DNA of 49,001 nt from Acidovorax sp. CF316 (lineage in GTDB: Bacteria > Pseudomonadota > Gammaproteobacteria > Burkholderiales > Burkholderiaceae_C), in NCBI RefSeq assembly GCF_000276605.1, contig NZ_AKJX01000275.1, forward strand, positions 1-49,001. Direction: 5' to 3'. A program made the position numbers and the translations under genes. This document shows, in pieces, positions 39,085 through 48,029 of this stretch (position 1 is its first letter; each line of letters begins with the position of its first letter). The notes beneath the pieces are model-generated. The model was not told the DNA's origin and ran no database searches. It saw only the letters and a list, made by a program, of their open reading frames with translations.

Positions 39085-39633
39085 GTGGTGCGCCATGCGG
39101 CGGCACTGCTTCTGGCCATGGTGACCGGCGGCGCGCACGCTGCCGATGAGGGCGTGCCGGCCGAGCCGGTCCGGCCCTGGATCGACCCCGTGGTGAGCGC
39201 CGGGTTCGAGCGCATCGTGGCGCGCTGCCGGTTCATCTACACACAGCCCTTGCGGCCGCTGCAGCGGGTGATGCTGCTCAAGGGCGACGACGCGCCCGCC
39301 ACCTACGCGCTGGCGGGCATGTCGCACGACCTGGTGATGACCTCGCACCCGGTGCGGCCCTTCCTGGGCCGGATGATGCTGCGCTACGCCCTGGTGCTCA
39401 AGGATCCACCCGCGGATGCGCAGGCGCAGGCCGAGGAGGCCAAGTTCGGCACGCGCATCGTCGAGACGTTGGACTTTGCCTGGCAGGACCGGCGCTGGGT
39501 GTTCCGCGGGGTGTCTGCAGTGCTGGTCACGGGCGAACACGACCGCCCCGGCCTGCCGGTGGTGGACAGGACGCCCGCCGAGGGCAGGGCGGCGCATGCG
39601 CTGGCGCTGAAGGCCTGCCTGGGTGGGCTCTGA
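39085..39633 (+). CDS. Secreted hypothetical protein
   Basis: 182 aa from the GTG at 39085, which has GAGGGG upstream and nearly touches the aldo/keto reductase stop, suggesting co-transcription. Signal peptide VRHAAALLLAMVTGGAHA with cleavage after AHA. The mature domain of about 160 aa has RWVFRGVSAVLVTGE and no recognised family. Likely periplasmic. Confidence 0.65.
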   Translation: MVRHAAALLLAMVTGGAHAADEGVPAEPVRPWIDPVVSAGFERIVARCRFIYTQPLRPLQRVMLLKGDDAPATYALAGMSHDLVMTSHPVRPFLGRMMLRYALVLKDPPADAQAQAEEAKFGTRIVETLDFAWQDRRWVFRGVSAVLVTGEHDRPGLPVVDRTPAEGRAAHALALKACLGGL

Positions 39634-39636
39634 GGC

Positions 39637-41139
39637 CTAGGGTTTGGTGGCCACAGCGGCCGGCCCGTCGTAGTTCGCCTCACGGTCCATGGCCGGCATG
39701 GCCACGCCGGTGTCGGCCGCGGTGCCGGTGGCGGGTTCTTCCGGTGGCTCCTTGCGCGCTGCCAGCGAGGCCTTGCGCCAGCCGCCGTAGCGGTAGTACA
39801 GCACCGCCAGCAGCACCGAGGTGATGGAGCCCAGCGGAAAGCTCCACCAGATCGCCTCGGCGCCCCAGGTGCCCTGCAGTGCGCTGGCGAACGGCACACG
39901 CACCAGCAGCATGGAGATGAACAAGATGATGAGCGGCGGCAGCACCGCGCCCGTGGCCCGCACCACGCCGAAGAGCACGATGGTCACCCCGAACAGCACG
40001 AAGGACCAGGCCGCCACATTGTTGATGTGCACCGCCACGGCCACGGCGCCGCTGTCGCCCGGCAGGAACAGGCCCAGCGCGGTGCGGTCGGCCGCGTAGA
40101 GCGCCAGCACCAGCGCACCCGTGAGCAGCAGGTTGAACAGCACGCCCACGCGCGCGATCTGCTCCACCCGGTCCCAGCGGCCCGCGCCCACGTTCTGCGC
40201 GGCCATGGACGACACGGCGGCGCCCGTGGCCAGCGCGGGCATCTGCACATAGGTCCACAGCTGCGCGGCCACGCCATAGGCCGCCGCAGTGTGCACGCCG
40301 TAGCCATTGACCAGGCCCATCATGACGAGGGCCGCCGACGAGATCACGATCATCTGCAGCCCCATGGGCACGCCCTTGACCACGATGGTGCGCAACAGCT
40401 GCGGCCGGGGCCGAAAGTGCGCAAGCTCGTGCCGGCCCGGCAGCAGTGGGTGCTGGCGCCGCGCCAGCAGCACCAGCAGGCCGGCAAAGCTGATGCCCTG
40501 CGCCAGCAGCGTGGCCAGGGCCGAGCCCGCGATGCCCATGGCCGGCAGCGGCCCCGCGCCGCGGATCAGCAGCGGGTTGAGCACCACGTCGATCGCCACC
40601 GACAGGGCCATGAACCAGAACGGCGTGCGCGAGTCGCCCGAGCCGCGCAGCACCGCCATGGCGAAGGCAAACGAGTTCATGATCGGCACCGCCACGAAGA
40701 TCACGCGCAGGTAGGCCACGGCCGAGGGCAGGGCGGCTTCGGGCGTCTTGAGCAGGCCCAGGATCTCGGGCGTCCAGACCCAACCCGCCGCCGCGATCAG
40801 CGCCGATACGGCCAGGAAGAACGTGGCGCCCGTGCCCACCACGCACTTGGCGCGCTCGATGTCGCGCGCGCCATAGGCCTGCCCGATGAGGATGGTGGCC
40901 GCCATGGACACGCCGAACACCGCACCCAGCAGCAAAAAGAGCACCAGGTTGGCGTTGGAGGTGGCCGTGAGCGCCTCTTCGCCCAGCAGGTTGCCGATCC
41001 AGATGGCATTGACCGAGCCGTTGAGCGACTGCAGCACGTTGGAGCCCAGCACCGGCAGCGCAAAGGCGATCAGCGTGCGGGCGATGGGGCCCTGGGTCAG
41101 GTCGCGTTGCGGGGCTCGGCGGGGAGGTGGGGTGTTCAT
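39637..41139 (-). CDS. MATE-family efflux transporter
   Basis: 500 aa from the ATG at 41139; the longer frame upstream is not coding. Twelve membrane segments in two MatE repeats, starting IARTLIAFALPVLGSNVLQSL. It exports cationic drugs or metabolites in exchange for Na+ or H+. The C-terminal tail after residue ~455 is long and hydrophilic. Convergent with the preceding gene; the stop codons lie only a few bases apart. Confidence 0.92.
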   Translation of the reverse strand: MNTPPPRRAPQRDLTQGPIARTLIAFALPVLGSNVLQSLNGSVNAIWIGNLLGEEALTATSNANLVLFLLLGAVFGVSMAATILIGQAYGARDIERAKCVVGTGATFFLAVSALIAAAGWVWTPEILGLLKTPEAALPSAVAYLRVIFVAVPIMNSFAFAMAVLRGSGDSRTPFWFMALSVAIDVVLNPLLIRGAGPLPAMGIAGSALATLLAQGISFAGLLVLLARRQHPLLPGRHELAHFRPRPQLLRTIVVKGVPMGLQMIVISSAALVMMGLVNGYGVHTAAAYGVAAQLWTYVQMPALATGAAVSSMAAQNVGAGRWDRVEQIARVGVLFNLLLTGALVLALYAADRTALGLFLPGDSGAVAVAVHINNVAAWSFVLFGVTIVLFGVVRATGAVLPPLIILFISMLLVRVPFASALQGTWGAEAIWWSFPLGSITSVLLAVLYYRYGGWRKASLAARKEPPEEPATGTAADTGVAMPAMDREANYDGPAAVATKP

Positions 41140-41298
41140 GGCGGGGCGTGGTGTGGCGTTCGGGCAGTCTACGTGCTGGCGCGCCGCCTTGGGTAGGACG
41201 GCGCCGCCATGGCTCCCAGGCAAGCTTCTGCCCCGGGGGTATCTTGGTGGCGCGCGCGGGCTGAGGTAGATTGCGCCCAAGAGGAGGAGATGCAGCCC

Positions 41299-42060
41299 AT
41301 GGCCCCAACGAACCTGGATGACCCGCTGGCGGATGCGCCAGCGGAGCTGTTGGCGTTTCTGGACCAGGCGGCCAGCCTGCAGTCCCAACCGCTGGGCATT
41401 GCGGTGCTGGGTCGCGACGCCTGCCGTGAATACTCGCGGGCCGTGCGCGGCACGGCGTGGGGCGAAGCCCTGGGCCTGGTCGCGTTGGAAGACGCCAACA
41501 ACTCCATGCCGCACTGCTACGTGGTGCGCGGCCCTGCGGCCGGCATGGTGCTGCAGTTCAATCGCGTGGACGGGCAATCACTGCGCTACCCGAGCCTTGC
41601 CGCCTTTGCGTCGGCCCTGCGGGCGGCATTGGCAGGCGGCACGCACATCGAAGACCTGGCGCCGGCCACCATTCCGCCTTCGGCGCGGCAGGCCGAAGTC
41701 GTGGCGCGCCTGCTGGGCGCAATGGCGCCCCGCGCGGACCAGGAAGCGTACGCCGACGCAGCCGCCACGGTGGAGCTGCTGCTGCCCCAGCTCAATCCTG
41801 ACAACCTGCCTGTGCTGCAAGCGCTCGCCTCGGACACCGATTTCTACATCCGCGAGTACGTGGCCCTGTTCCTCAGGCGCCACGCCCGTCCTGCATACGA
41901 AGCCCTGGCCAGCCGCCTGGCCGAGGACGGCCATGGCCAGGTCGCACGGCCGGCAGCCGAAGCAGCCAAGGCGATCCGGCGCATGCTGGGCGAAGCCAGA
42001 CGAGACGCGATCGCCCGCGCCAGGGCCGGGGCCGTTGATGTCCAAGTGCCCCGCACCTAG
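41299..42060 (+). CDS. Hypothetical protein with HEAT-like C-terminal half
   Basis: 253 aa from the ATG at 41299, about 10 nt after GAGGAGGAG; the ATG at 41290 is too close to it. The N-terminal half (LLAFLDQAASLQSQ ... CYVVRGPAAGMVLQFN) has a mixed alpha/beta pattern somewhat like SMI1/KNR4-type domains. The C-terminal half (LPVLQALASDTDFYIREYVALFLRRHA) reads like HEAT repeats. The family is not certain. Cytosolic. Confidence 0.7.
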   Translation: MAPTNLDDPLADAPAELLAFLDQAASLQSQPLGIAVLGRDACREYSRAVRGTAWGEALGLVALEDANNSMPHCYVVRGPAAGMVLQFNRVDGQSLRYPSLAAFASALRAALAGGTHIEDLAPATIPPSARQAEVVARLLGAMAPRADQEAYADAAATVELLLPQLNPDNLPVLQALASDTDFYIREYVALFLRRHARPAYEALASRLAEDGHGQVARPAAEAAKAIRRMLGEARRDAIARARAGAVDVQVPRT

Positions 42061-42076
42061 TGCGCAGTGGTTTGCG

Positions 42077-42364
42077 ATGCTTTCCATGCAATGGCTCCTC
42101 TGGACACTGGCTGCAGCCGCGCTGCTCGCGCTGGGCTACTGTGCCACCATCGCCATCACTTTCTGGTCCGGCTTCCAGTTCAAGCGCTGCCCTGTCTGTC
42201 ACAGCCGGAGGTCGCAGTTCCTTCGCTACGGCCGTCTGCATGCGGAGGAAGCCTTCAGCATCCATCGCTGCAAATCCTGCCTGGCCCGGTTCGTCATCGC
42301 GGATGGTGCAAGCCATCGGTTCGAGGGGAGCAAGTGGGCTCAAGAGGCTCCTCCATCCACGTGA
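42077..42364 (+). CDS. Small membrane protein with zinc-ribbon
   Basis: 95 aa from the ATG at 42077, 17 bp after the previous gene. One N-terminal transmembrane helix (LLWTLAAAALLALGYCATIAI) is followed by a CPVC ... CKSC four-Cys zinc-ribbon (KRCPVCHSRRSQF, HRCKSCLARF). The function is unknown; it may be co-transcribed with the HEAT-like gene. Confidence 0.7.
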   Translation: MLSMQWLLWTLAAAALLALGYCATIAITFWSGFQFKRCPVCHSRRSQFLRYGRLHAEEAFSIHRCKSCLARFVIADGASHRFEGSKWAQEAPPST

Positions 42365-42503
42365 GGCAAGCCGCAGCTTGCTGCTATTCCGACAGGGGGC
42401 TCTGCTGCCTGGCCGCCGGGTGCCTGCAGCCATGTTGATCGGTGCAGCAATCCGATGGGGTCGCCGCACAATCCCCGTCCATTCCCTGTGAAGACAATCG
42501 CAA

Positions 42504-43094
42504 ATGGTCTTTTACGAACTCATCGCCAGAGATCCTCAGTTGAGCTGCGCCCTGTTCTCCGAGGACGACCCTCGTGGCAGGCGCGTGGTGCGCCAGCAGT
42601 ACAGGCCGTTCGTCTGTCCGAGGTGTGGAAAAGTCGATGAGCTCCATGCGCTGGCGCAGGCCGGGGTGCCGCAGATGAAGTTCAGCTCGGGCAGGAATGT
42701 CGTCTCCACTTCGGACGACTTCAAGCTGTGCAACCAGCGATTCATCGATGGGCTCGAGGCCGCAGGCATCACCGGTCTGGCGTATCTTCCTCTGGATTCG
42801 CCACAGGGCTACTTCGTCGTGTTGCCAACCGCTCGTGCAAGCGTGGACGAGCCGACGGCGGGCATGGTGACCCATGGCGAGCGCTGTGTTCTGTGCGCAA
42901 GGTGGCGGGAGACCACGGTCGGGCCCCTGTGCGAGAGCATCGAGAAGCCGCCGGATGAACGGGCCATTTTTTCGCCCGCAGTCTGGTCCGAGTCGATCCT
43001 GGGAGTGCGCCCCATGTTTCTCTGTGCAGCGCCGGTGGCCAAGGCGATGTCGTCGCAGAAGTTCAGCGGCCTGGAGTTGGCCAGGGCGTTCTGA
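42504..43094 (+). CDS. Hypothetical protein with two Cys pairs
   Basis: 196 aa from the ATG at 42504. Two CxxC pairs, FVCPRCGK near residue 37 and RCVLCARWRE near 127, could bind one zinc ion. The rest (GITGLAYLPLDSPQGYFVV) is alpha/beta. The layout is like that of immunity proteins of contact-dependent toxins, but I cannot name the family and this is only an impression. Confidence 0.65.
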   Translation: MVFYELIARDPQLSCALFSEDDPRGRRVVRQQYRPFVCPRCGKVDELHALAQAGVPQMKFSSGRNVVSTSDDFKLCNQRFIDGLEAAGITGLAYLPLDSPQGYFVVLPTARASVDEPTAGMVTHGERCVLCARWRETTVGPLCESIEKPPDERAIFSPAVWSESILGVRPMFLCAAPVAKAMSSQKFSGLELARAF

Positions 43095-43865
43095 CCCCAT
43101 GCGGGCATGGGCAGCTACCTGGAATGCCCTCCAACCAATGCCGAGGCCGTGTGATGGATGGCACCAGGCCCGGTGTGGTGGGGGAGGAGCGCGCCAATGG
43201 CACGGCCCGCAATGGGAGTCCGGCAGGTGCGTATTTCGGTCGCTGCTGGACAGTGGGGGCGAATTGACCTGGACAGCGGTAACGGCGGGAACTGGACACA
43301 GAGATCGGCTCTCGTGTGCATTTCCAGGTCGCTGACGATGAGCATCTGTTCGGCTCGTCTAGTCGCCTTCTTGGGTGATACAGGGCACTGCTGCGCCCAG
43401 CTAGACTTCCGCTATCGGCCAGGAGCGGCCGTTCAGACGTTAGAAGAAATCTCGTCAGGAGCAGACACTGATTCCGTCTGTAGTTCGGCGAGAAAATACA
43501 ACGGGGAGGGTTGGATCCGAATGATTCGAAGGTTGAAGAATCTTGCCGCGCTCGAATGGCCTGGGCCGCCGGAATGCGCGCATTGGTTGTTGCAGCTTGC
43601 TGCACCTTTGTCACCCAGATCCCTGCGCAGACCGTCCCAGCGCTTGAATTTGGAGCCGCCGCTCAACTTGGTGAAGCGCCCCCGCAGTTTGTATCGCCTT
43701 CAAACCGAGAAGTCCAGTGGCGACCCACATCCGCCCCAATGGACCCAGCCAAATCACGTACATTGATGAACTCTGTCGCAAGAGATAGAGGTCGGCATCG
43801 ACGATGCGTATTCATTCTTCGCTCCAAAACCCAAGTCACAACCAACAGCACGAACTTCAATCCTC
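43095..43865. other. Decayed or non-coding accessory stretch
   Basis: No intact gene is convincing. An ATG at 43574 starts a signal-peptide-like sequence (MRALVVAACCTFVTQIPAQT) continuing for about 80 residues. A second frame just before the lipoprotein gene reads SQEIEVGIDDAYSFFAPKPK and is open up to its ATG. These could be two pieces of one frameshifted secreted-protein gene. The rest has mixed composition and overlapping short frames on both strands. Confidence 0.45.
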
Positions 43866-44423
43866 ATGAAAAAAAATACTTCCTTTCTCGGCCGCGCACT
43901 AGCAGTTATTGGATGCCTGGTCGTACTCTCTGGCTGTGCATCGATGTCGACTACCAAGTCTGAGCCCATCGCAAACGGATCCAAAATCTTGATCATGCCT
44001 TCACGCGACGTTGTACAAGGGGGGAAAGCCCATGCGCAAGGAGCAGGAAGTGGTAAAAATCTCCAAGTGGCAGTGCACCGCGAACTCAGTACCCTGTCTC
44101 AATTCAAGGCGACACCCTTCGAAGCGAATGAAAAACTCAATCACTCTGCGAGCATCGTTAAATCAGACGCCCTGGAAGCGGGCAAGAGCGCTGCGGCCGA
44201 TTACGTGCTTATCCTGGACCTCGGTGAATTCAGAAACGCTGCGCCAATGACTTTTCGATCTGACTTCGTGACACTCCAAAGTGGTTCGCTCGTCCGCGTG
44301 AGCGATGGCAAGGAAACGTGGGTTTTGAATAGCCCAGTGGTCTTGGAAAAATCCAACATAGGAAATCATTTGATCTTGATTGACAACCTCGCCAAGTTGG
44401 TGTCCGAGTCCATTCTTCGGTAG
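43866..44423 (+). CDS. Outer-membrane lipoprotein, unknown function
   Basis: 185 aa from the ATG at 43866. A lipoprotein signal peptide ends with the lipobox LSGC (C24), so the mature protein is lipid-anchored. The mature domain (SKILIMPSRDVVQGG ... AADYVLILDLGEFR ... ETWVLNSPV) has the alternating strand/helix pattern seen in small envelope lipoproteins of the DUF4136/GNA1162 kind, but I cannot assign it firmly. The AT-richer composition sets it apart from the chromosomal genes on the left. Confidence 0.8.
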   Translation: MKKNTSFLGRALAVIGCLVVLSGCASMSTTKSEPIANGSKILIMPSRDVVQGGKAHAQGAGSGKNLQVAVHRELSTLSQFKATPFEANEKLNHSASIVKSDALEAGKSAAADYVLILDLGEFRNAAPMTFRSDFVTLQSGSLVRVSDGKETWVLNSPVVLEKSNIGNHLILIDNLAKLVSESILR

Positions 44424-44488
44424 TAGCCCACGGTGCTTTGCACTGTTCAATTTCAATTTTTTGTCCGGCGATGCAAAGAACAGCGCTA

Positions 44489-44649
44489 GTGTGCTGTCCC
44501 GCAAAGAGGTGGCAAAACTAAAACCGATGGATTTCGCGCCATGGCAAGGCGCAAACCGCAGCGATAGCTCGTGCTATCGCGAGGATTTGCAACGCAGCCA
44601 TGGTGTGAAAGACGCGGTTTTAGTACCACCTATTTGCGGGACAGCACAC
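44489..44649. mobile_element. MITE of IS630 type (161 bp, long palindrome)
   Basis: Both ends read GTGTGCTGTCCCGCAAA inward (44489-44505 and its complement at 44633-44649). Similarity of the two halves continues inward for most of the element, and the centre is a perfect GCGATAGC-TCGT-GCTATCGC hairpin (44561-44580). Flanks are C-TA on the left and TA-G on the right (TA at 44487-44488 and 44650-44651): insertion into CTAG with TA duplication, the IS630 target pattern. It has no coding capacity and would need a related transposase elsewhere to move. It lies 65 bp after the lipoprotein gene and could also act as a strong RNA hairpin. Confidence 0.88.
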
Positions 44650-44651
44650 TA

Positions 44652-45371
44652 GCTGCATATCGCTGGCCATAAGCAATCCGGGAATGCGAAATGGGTATGG
44701 TGCGCACGTTCGAAGGGCTCTGATAGGCTTGTAGAGCAAGACTGTCAGAGGGTTTCGCAAAGCTGGGAGTTGCTTTGAGGCAAAATCGAACTCAATCACT
44801 GCACACCTTCTTGGCAATTCCTCTTTCGGGCCTTTGGCGTCCATGTGGCAGGCGCCAGCTGCTATGGTTTTGCAGCATTGCATCGCTTCGGTGGCGCAGT
44901 GCTTTTTCGTGGATGGCGCACGTCTTCAAACATGGCCGTTCGGCGGCTTGGACAACTGTCAACTTCTCCTGTTGCTGAAGGACTGCTCCGGGCGCATTGC
45001 CGACTCTCGCCTCATCCCCGAACCAGTCGTTCAATTCGCGCACGGTGAGTGACCGCTTCCGAGTATCAGCGTCCGGCGGCTATGGGCCCAAAACCGCCGT
45101 TGGGGAACGCCATCCGGACGCTGCCATTGGTTTGTTGTCCACTGGCTCGAAATCCCGTGCCCTTTGGAATCTCTGTCACAGCTACTGGCAAGCTATAGTT
45201 GGCCGAATTGACATCTGCCGGTTTTATCGGATTTTCTGCCTGGCTTTTAAAAAGGCCATCACCTGCAAACCTATACTGCAAGCCAATTCCAGGAGGAACA
45301 AGTGCCTACAGTATTTCGCGCAATCCAGTTATCCCATAGGTTTTTCGGTATAAATCACTACGTTAGCCCTT
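44652..45371. other. Non-coding interval with a possible DUF4160 remnant
   Basis: No intact gene is seen in 720 bp. At 45301 a GTG with AGGAGG upstream starts PTVFRAIQLSHRFFGIN and runs only about 33 codons. The opening resembles the start of DUF4160 toxin-related proteins (MPTVLR ... YRFFFYS), so it could be a broken copy. Short frames around 44792-45052 occur on both strands and look like shadows. Confidence 0.4.
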
Positions 45372-45728
45372 ATGAACCGTTTCCTCATCGTACTCATTTC
45401 TAGCTTCCTTCTTGTAGGCACATGTCATGCAGAAGAAAATTCAGAGGAACAGCTGGGACCTAATAAGTGGCCAGTGACAGTTGAAGCAACTGTAAAGGAC
45501 ATACTCTCCACCATGTCGGAACAGAGTAGGAAGACTGTTCGGGACACACCGGAACGAGACCTCATCAGGTTCCACAGGGGTTGGGGAACAGGAATTCGAA
45601 ACCATTACGGCCTATGGCGCGGAAATCGCAGTCTCTTGGAGAACGCTTGTGGAAAGGACTGCCATCCAGACGAGGCGTCTATGGTCATCATCAAAGCCGT
45701 ATGGCGACGGCTCCAAGACAAAGGTTAG
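45372..45728 (+). CDS. Secreted DUF6794-like protein
   Basis: 118 aa from the ATG at 45372. Signal peptide MNRFLIVLISSFLLVGTCHA, cleaved after CHA. The mature part matches the small DUF6794 domain: WPVTVEATVKDILSTMSE, then FHRGWGTGIRNHYGLWRGN. Family function is unknown; related genes occur in polymorphic-toxin and accessory regions. Intact. Confidence 0.8.
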   Translation: MNRFLIVLISSFLLVGTCHAEENSEEQLGPNKWPVTVEATVKDILSTMSEQSRKTVRDTPERDLIRFHRGWGTGIRNHYGLWRGNRSLLENACGKDCHPDEASMVIIKAVWRRLQDKG

Positions 45729-45885
45729 CCCCTCGGTCGAGCTGACCCATTCCAGGAAGCTTCAATGGGAGGCTCCGCGCAGCCGTAGTTCACGAAGAGC
45801 GATACACCGAGAAGATTCGAGAACGATTTGCATCAGTAGCGCCGTGAAGTGAATTTCCGCTTCTGGCCGCTGCTCGACCGTCGAG

Positions 45886-46176
45886 CTATCCAATCATGGC
45901 GATGAAATCGCGGACGCTGGCCGCGATCTTGAGGTCAGCGCCGAGCTTGTGGTCCCAGTGGCGAACCGAGCCATCGCAGTGCCTCAAAAAGAAGTTCCCG
46001 CTCTCATCGGCACCGATGATGCACGCCTCTTTTCCGCGCCACCATGAGGCACGAAGCGGACGCCACTCGCTTTCAGGGATGAGCAGCACTACAAAAACTT
46101 CCCTCTCGCCGATTCGCACACGGTTTCCGCCGAGTAGCGCTTTCACTGACACGGAAGATACATCTTCAGATTTCAT
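45886..46176 (-). CDS. Small SMI1/KNR4-like (SUKH-type) protein
   Basis: 96 aa from the ATG at 46176. The C-terminal half ACIIGADESGNFFLRHCDGSV plus RHWDHKL and SVRDFIAMI matches the end of SMI1/KNR4-type immunity domains. It is shorter than a full SUKH domain, so it may be a minimal or truncated form. It fits a decayed toxin/immunity region; no toxin gene is visible nearby. Confidence 0.65.
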   Translation of the reverse strand: MKSEDVSSVSVKALLGGNRVRIGEREVFVVLLIPESEWRPLRASWWRGKEACIIGADESGNFFLRHCDGSVRHWDHKLGADLKIAASVRDFIAMIG

Positions 46177-46527
46177 GAGCAGGCGAGGCAGTGGGGGAGA
46201 TACTCAAACGTCCGCTTCGGGCCGATGGCCGTCATCGTAGCAGTGGCAAGGACATGCTCACGGAGGACCCGCAAACCTACGTCAGTCCAGCCCGCTCGCC
46301 GCAGATTGGTCAAGTGACAAGCTTGGCATATCCGGTCAACGTGTGTCCGCAGTGCCCGCCTTCGTGAGAAGGCTCTGGAGCTTCTTCCACCCGCGCCTTG
46401 GGATCGACGGATGGTGCGATCAGTAGGACTTCCCACTTTTTGGGTGCCGGAAGGTTTGCGCCTTCGAGAAAACGATGAAGTCGAGCCAAGCAATATCGGG
46501 CTTGCTCCCCCTCAGGCCGGCTGACAC
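46177..46527. other. Non-coding interval
   Basis: No gene is supported in 351 bp. The phrase GTCCGCTTCGGGCCGATG (about 46210-46227) resembles TTCCGCTTCTGGCCGCTG at about 45853-45870. This suggests a small dispersed intergenic repeat. Confidence 0.4.
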
Positions 46528-46923
46528 TTGCTGCTCACATTGCAAGGCCGGCTGGACATGGTGAGGCTGATCGTCGAATGCAAGAAAGACAGGAAGACGC
46601 TGGTTCGGTCAGCCGTTGTCGCGGCCGACAAAGGCCATGAGGAGGTCGCGCTGTATTGGCTGAACGTGCTGGATGCCGGCCGCAAGAAGGGCAGTACCCA
46701 GGGCTATCCATACCACGTCGTCATTCCAGCGGCTGAACGCGGCCTGATGAAGGTCGTCGGCCGTGTCCTGGCGCAAGAGTCGCGCACGCTGCACCTCGTC
46801 AACCACAACAAGACCCCGCTCGCCATGGCGTGCAAAAGCAATCAGCTCGAACGGGTGGCGCAACTGATTGCCATGGGGCCGACGGGTGGCCATGGCGCTG
46901 ATGTTCCTTGCGCCTGCCATTGA
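46528..46923 (+). pseudogene. Ankyrin-repeat protein remnant
   Basis: 131 codons from a TTG at 46528 (ATG 46558 possible). It starts abruptly in an ankyrin-like unit (LQGRLDMVRLIVE), followed by helices of similar repeats (AVVAADKGHEEVALYWLNVL, NHNKTPLAMACKSNQLERVAQLI). A stop codon just before the TTG and the mid-repeat start suggest loss of the 5' part. It could still be a short functional protein. Confidence 0.5.
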
Positions 46924-47078
46924 ACTCGCCAGGAGCCTTGGTCACACTGCGGTCGTTGGCTGGCTGTCAGGGGGGCGCGAGGCGGCGAGGCCTGGGTGAG
47001 GGCTTGCGCAGCGGGGCACTTCAGACGAACGACGCGTTCTCTTCCGCCAGCGAACGGGTGTGGTCCATCCAACAGGCC

Positions 47079-48029
47079 CTATTCAGCGGTCTGAAGAATA
47101 GGCGCTTGGCAGGATGGCGCGCTGCCACCCACCGGCGGATGGCCGGAGGGGCCACGGCTCGCGCTGCAGGCCGCGGCATCGTAGTGGCCCAGCAGCACGG
47201 GCAGGCCGGCAGCGGACATGATGGCGGTGGGGGCCCGGGTTGCGGTGGCGGCGGGCGTTGTGGTGGTTGTCGTCGTTGTCGTTGCCACCGGCGGCGGGGC
47301 GGCAGGGCCGTCACCGCTGACGGTGTCGACGGGATCGGGAGCGCTGCGGGTGTTCCAGGTGGTCGCGGCATAGCCGGCTGCGTACTTGGGCATGTCGACG
47401 TCGATGGCGCCCTGGTAGGTCATGAGCGCGGCGCCGCTGAGCTGGCGCACATAGAGCCACTGGCCCTGGTCGGTGCTACCGCCCTTGGCATCGAGCTGGC
47501 CGCCCATGAAGCGCAGGCTGCCGCTGCCATCGTGCACGACCAACTGCTCCTCATCTTCCTTGACCAGGCGAGAGAACAAGGCCTCGACATGCTTGCCCGT
47601 CCTGGCGGCCTGGTATTCCGCATCGCTCAGTGCGGCCAGGCGGACAGGTTCCTTGCCATACCTCAGCACGAAGGCCGATTGGGTGGCCAGGGGTGCGTAC
47701 CCCGAGAGCAGCAACGAGCGCGTCCCTGCGGGAATGAAGATCTTGAACTCTCTGTGCTGTTGCAGTTGGGCACCCGTGAATTCGGGCAGCGGCAGCGAGC
47801 CGCCGCCCGGGAAGGCGCAGCCGCCCGTGCCGAAACCGATGGCGCAGCCTGTCACGCCGGTCGGGGCGTACTGCTGCTTGAACCCGACTTTGGTGTCGAA
47901 GGTGTATTGGTAGCTGCCGGCGGCGGGTGGGAGTGGCGTTTTGTGCGGGAGCTGGTGTATCGACAGAAAGTTTGCAGCCTGTGCAAACGTGCTGAACACC
48001 GCCAAAAATGCAAAAGACAGATACCTCAT
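47079..48029 (-). CDS. Secreted protein with Thr-rich linker
   Basis: 316 aa from the ATG at 48029; the longer frame upstream is rejected because the signal peptide starts here. Signal peptide MRYLSFAFLAVFSTFAQA. The mature N-terminal ~220 residues form a beta-rich domain (SYQYTFDTKVGFKQQY, LLLSGYAPLATQSAF). A linker with nine consecutive Thr residues and Pro/Ala follows, then a low-complexity C-terminal tail. No family is recognised; extracellular or surface-linked. Confidence 0.75.
   Translation of the reverse strand: MRYLSFAFLAVFSTFAQAANFLSIHQLPHKTPLPPAAGSYQYTFDTKVGFKQQYAPTGVTGCAIGFGTGGCAFPGGGSLPLPEFTGAQLQQHREFKIFIPAGTRSLLLSGYAPLATQSAFVLRYGKEPVRLAALSDAEYQAARTGKHVEALFSRLVKEDEEQLVVHDGSGSLRFMGGQLDAKGGSTDQGQWLYVRQLSGAALMTYQGAIDVDMPKYAAGYAATTWNTRSAPDPVDTVSGDGPAAPPPVATTTTTTTTTPAATATRAPTAIMSAAGLPVLLGHYDAAACSASRGPSGHPPVGGSAPSCQAPILQTAE

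Noticed and set aside
43158..43766. A 202-codon plus-strand frame
   Set aside because: Irregular composition, no domain, and overlap with other frames; treated as non-coding or decayed.
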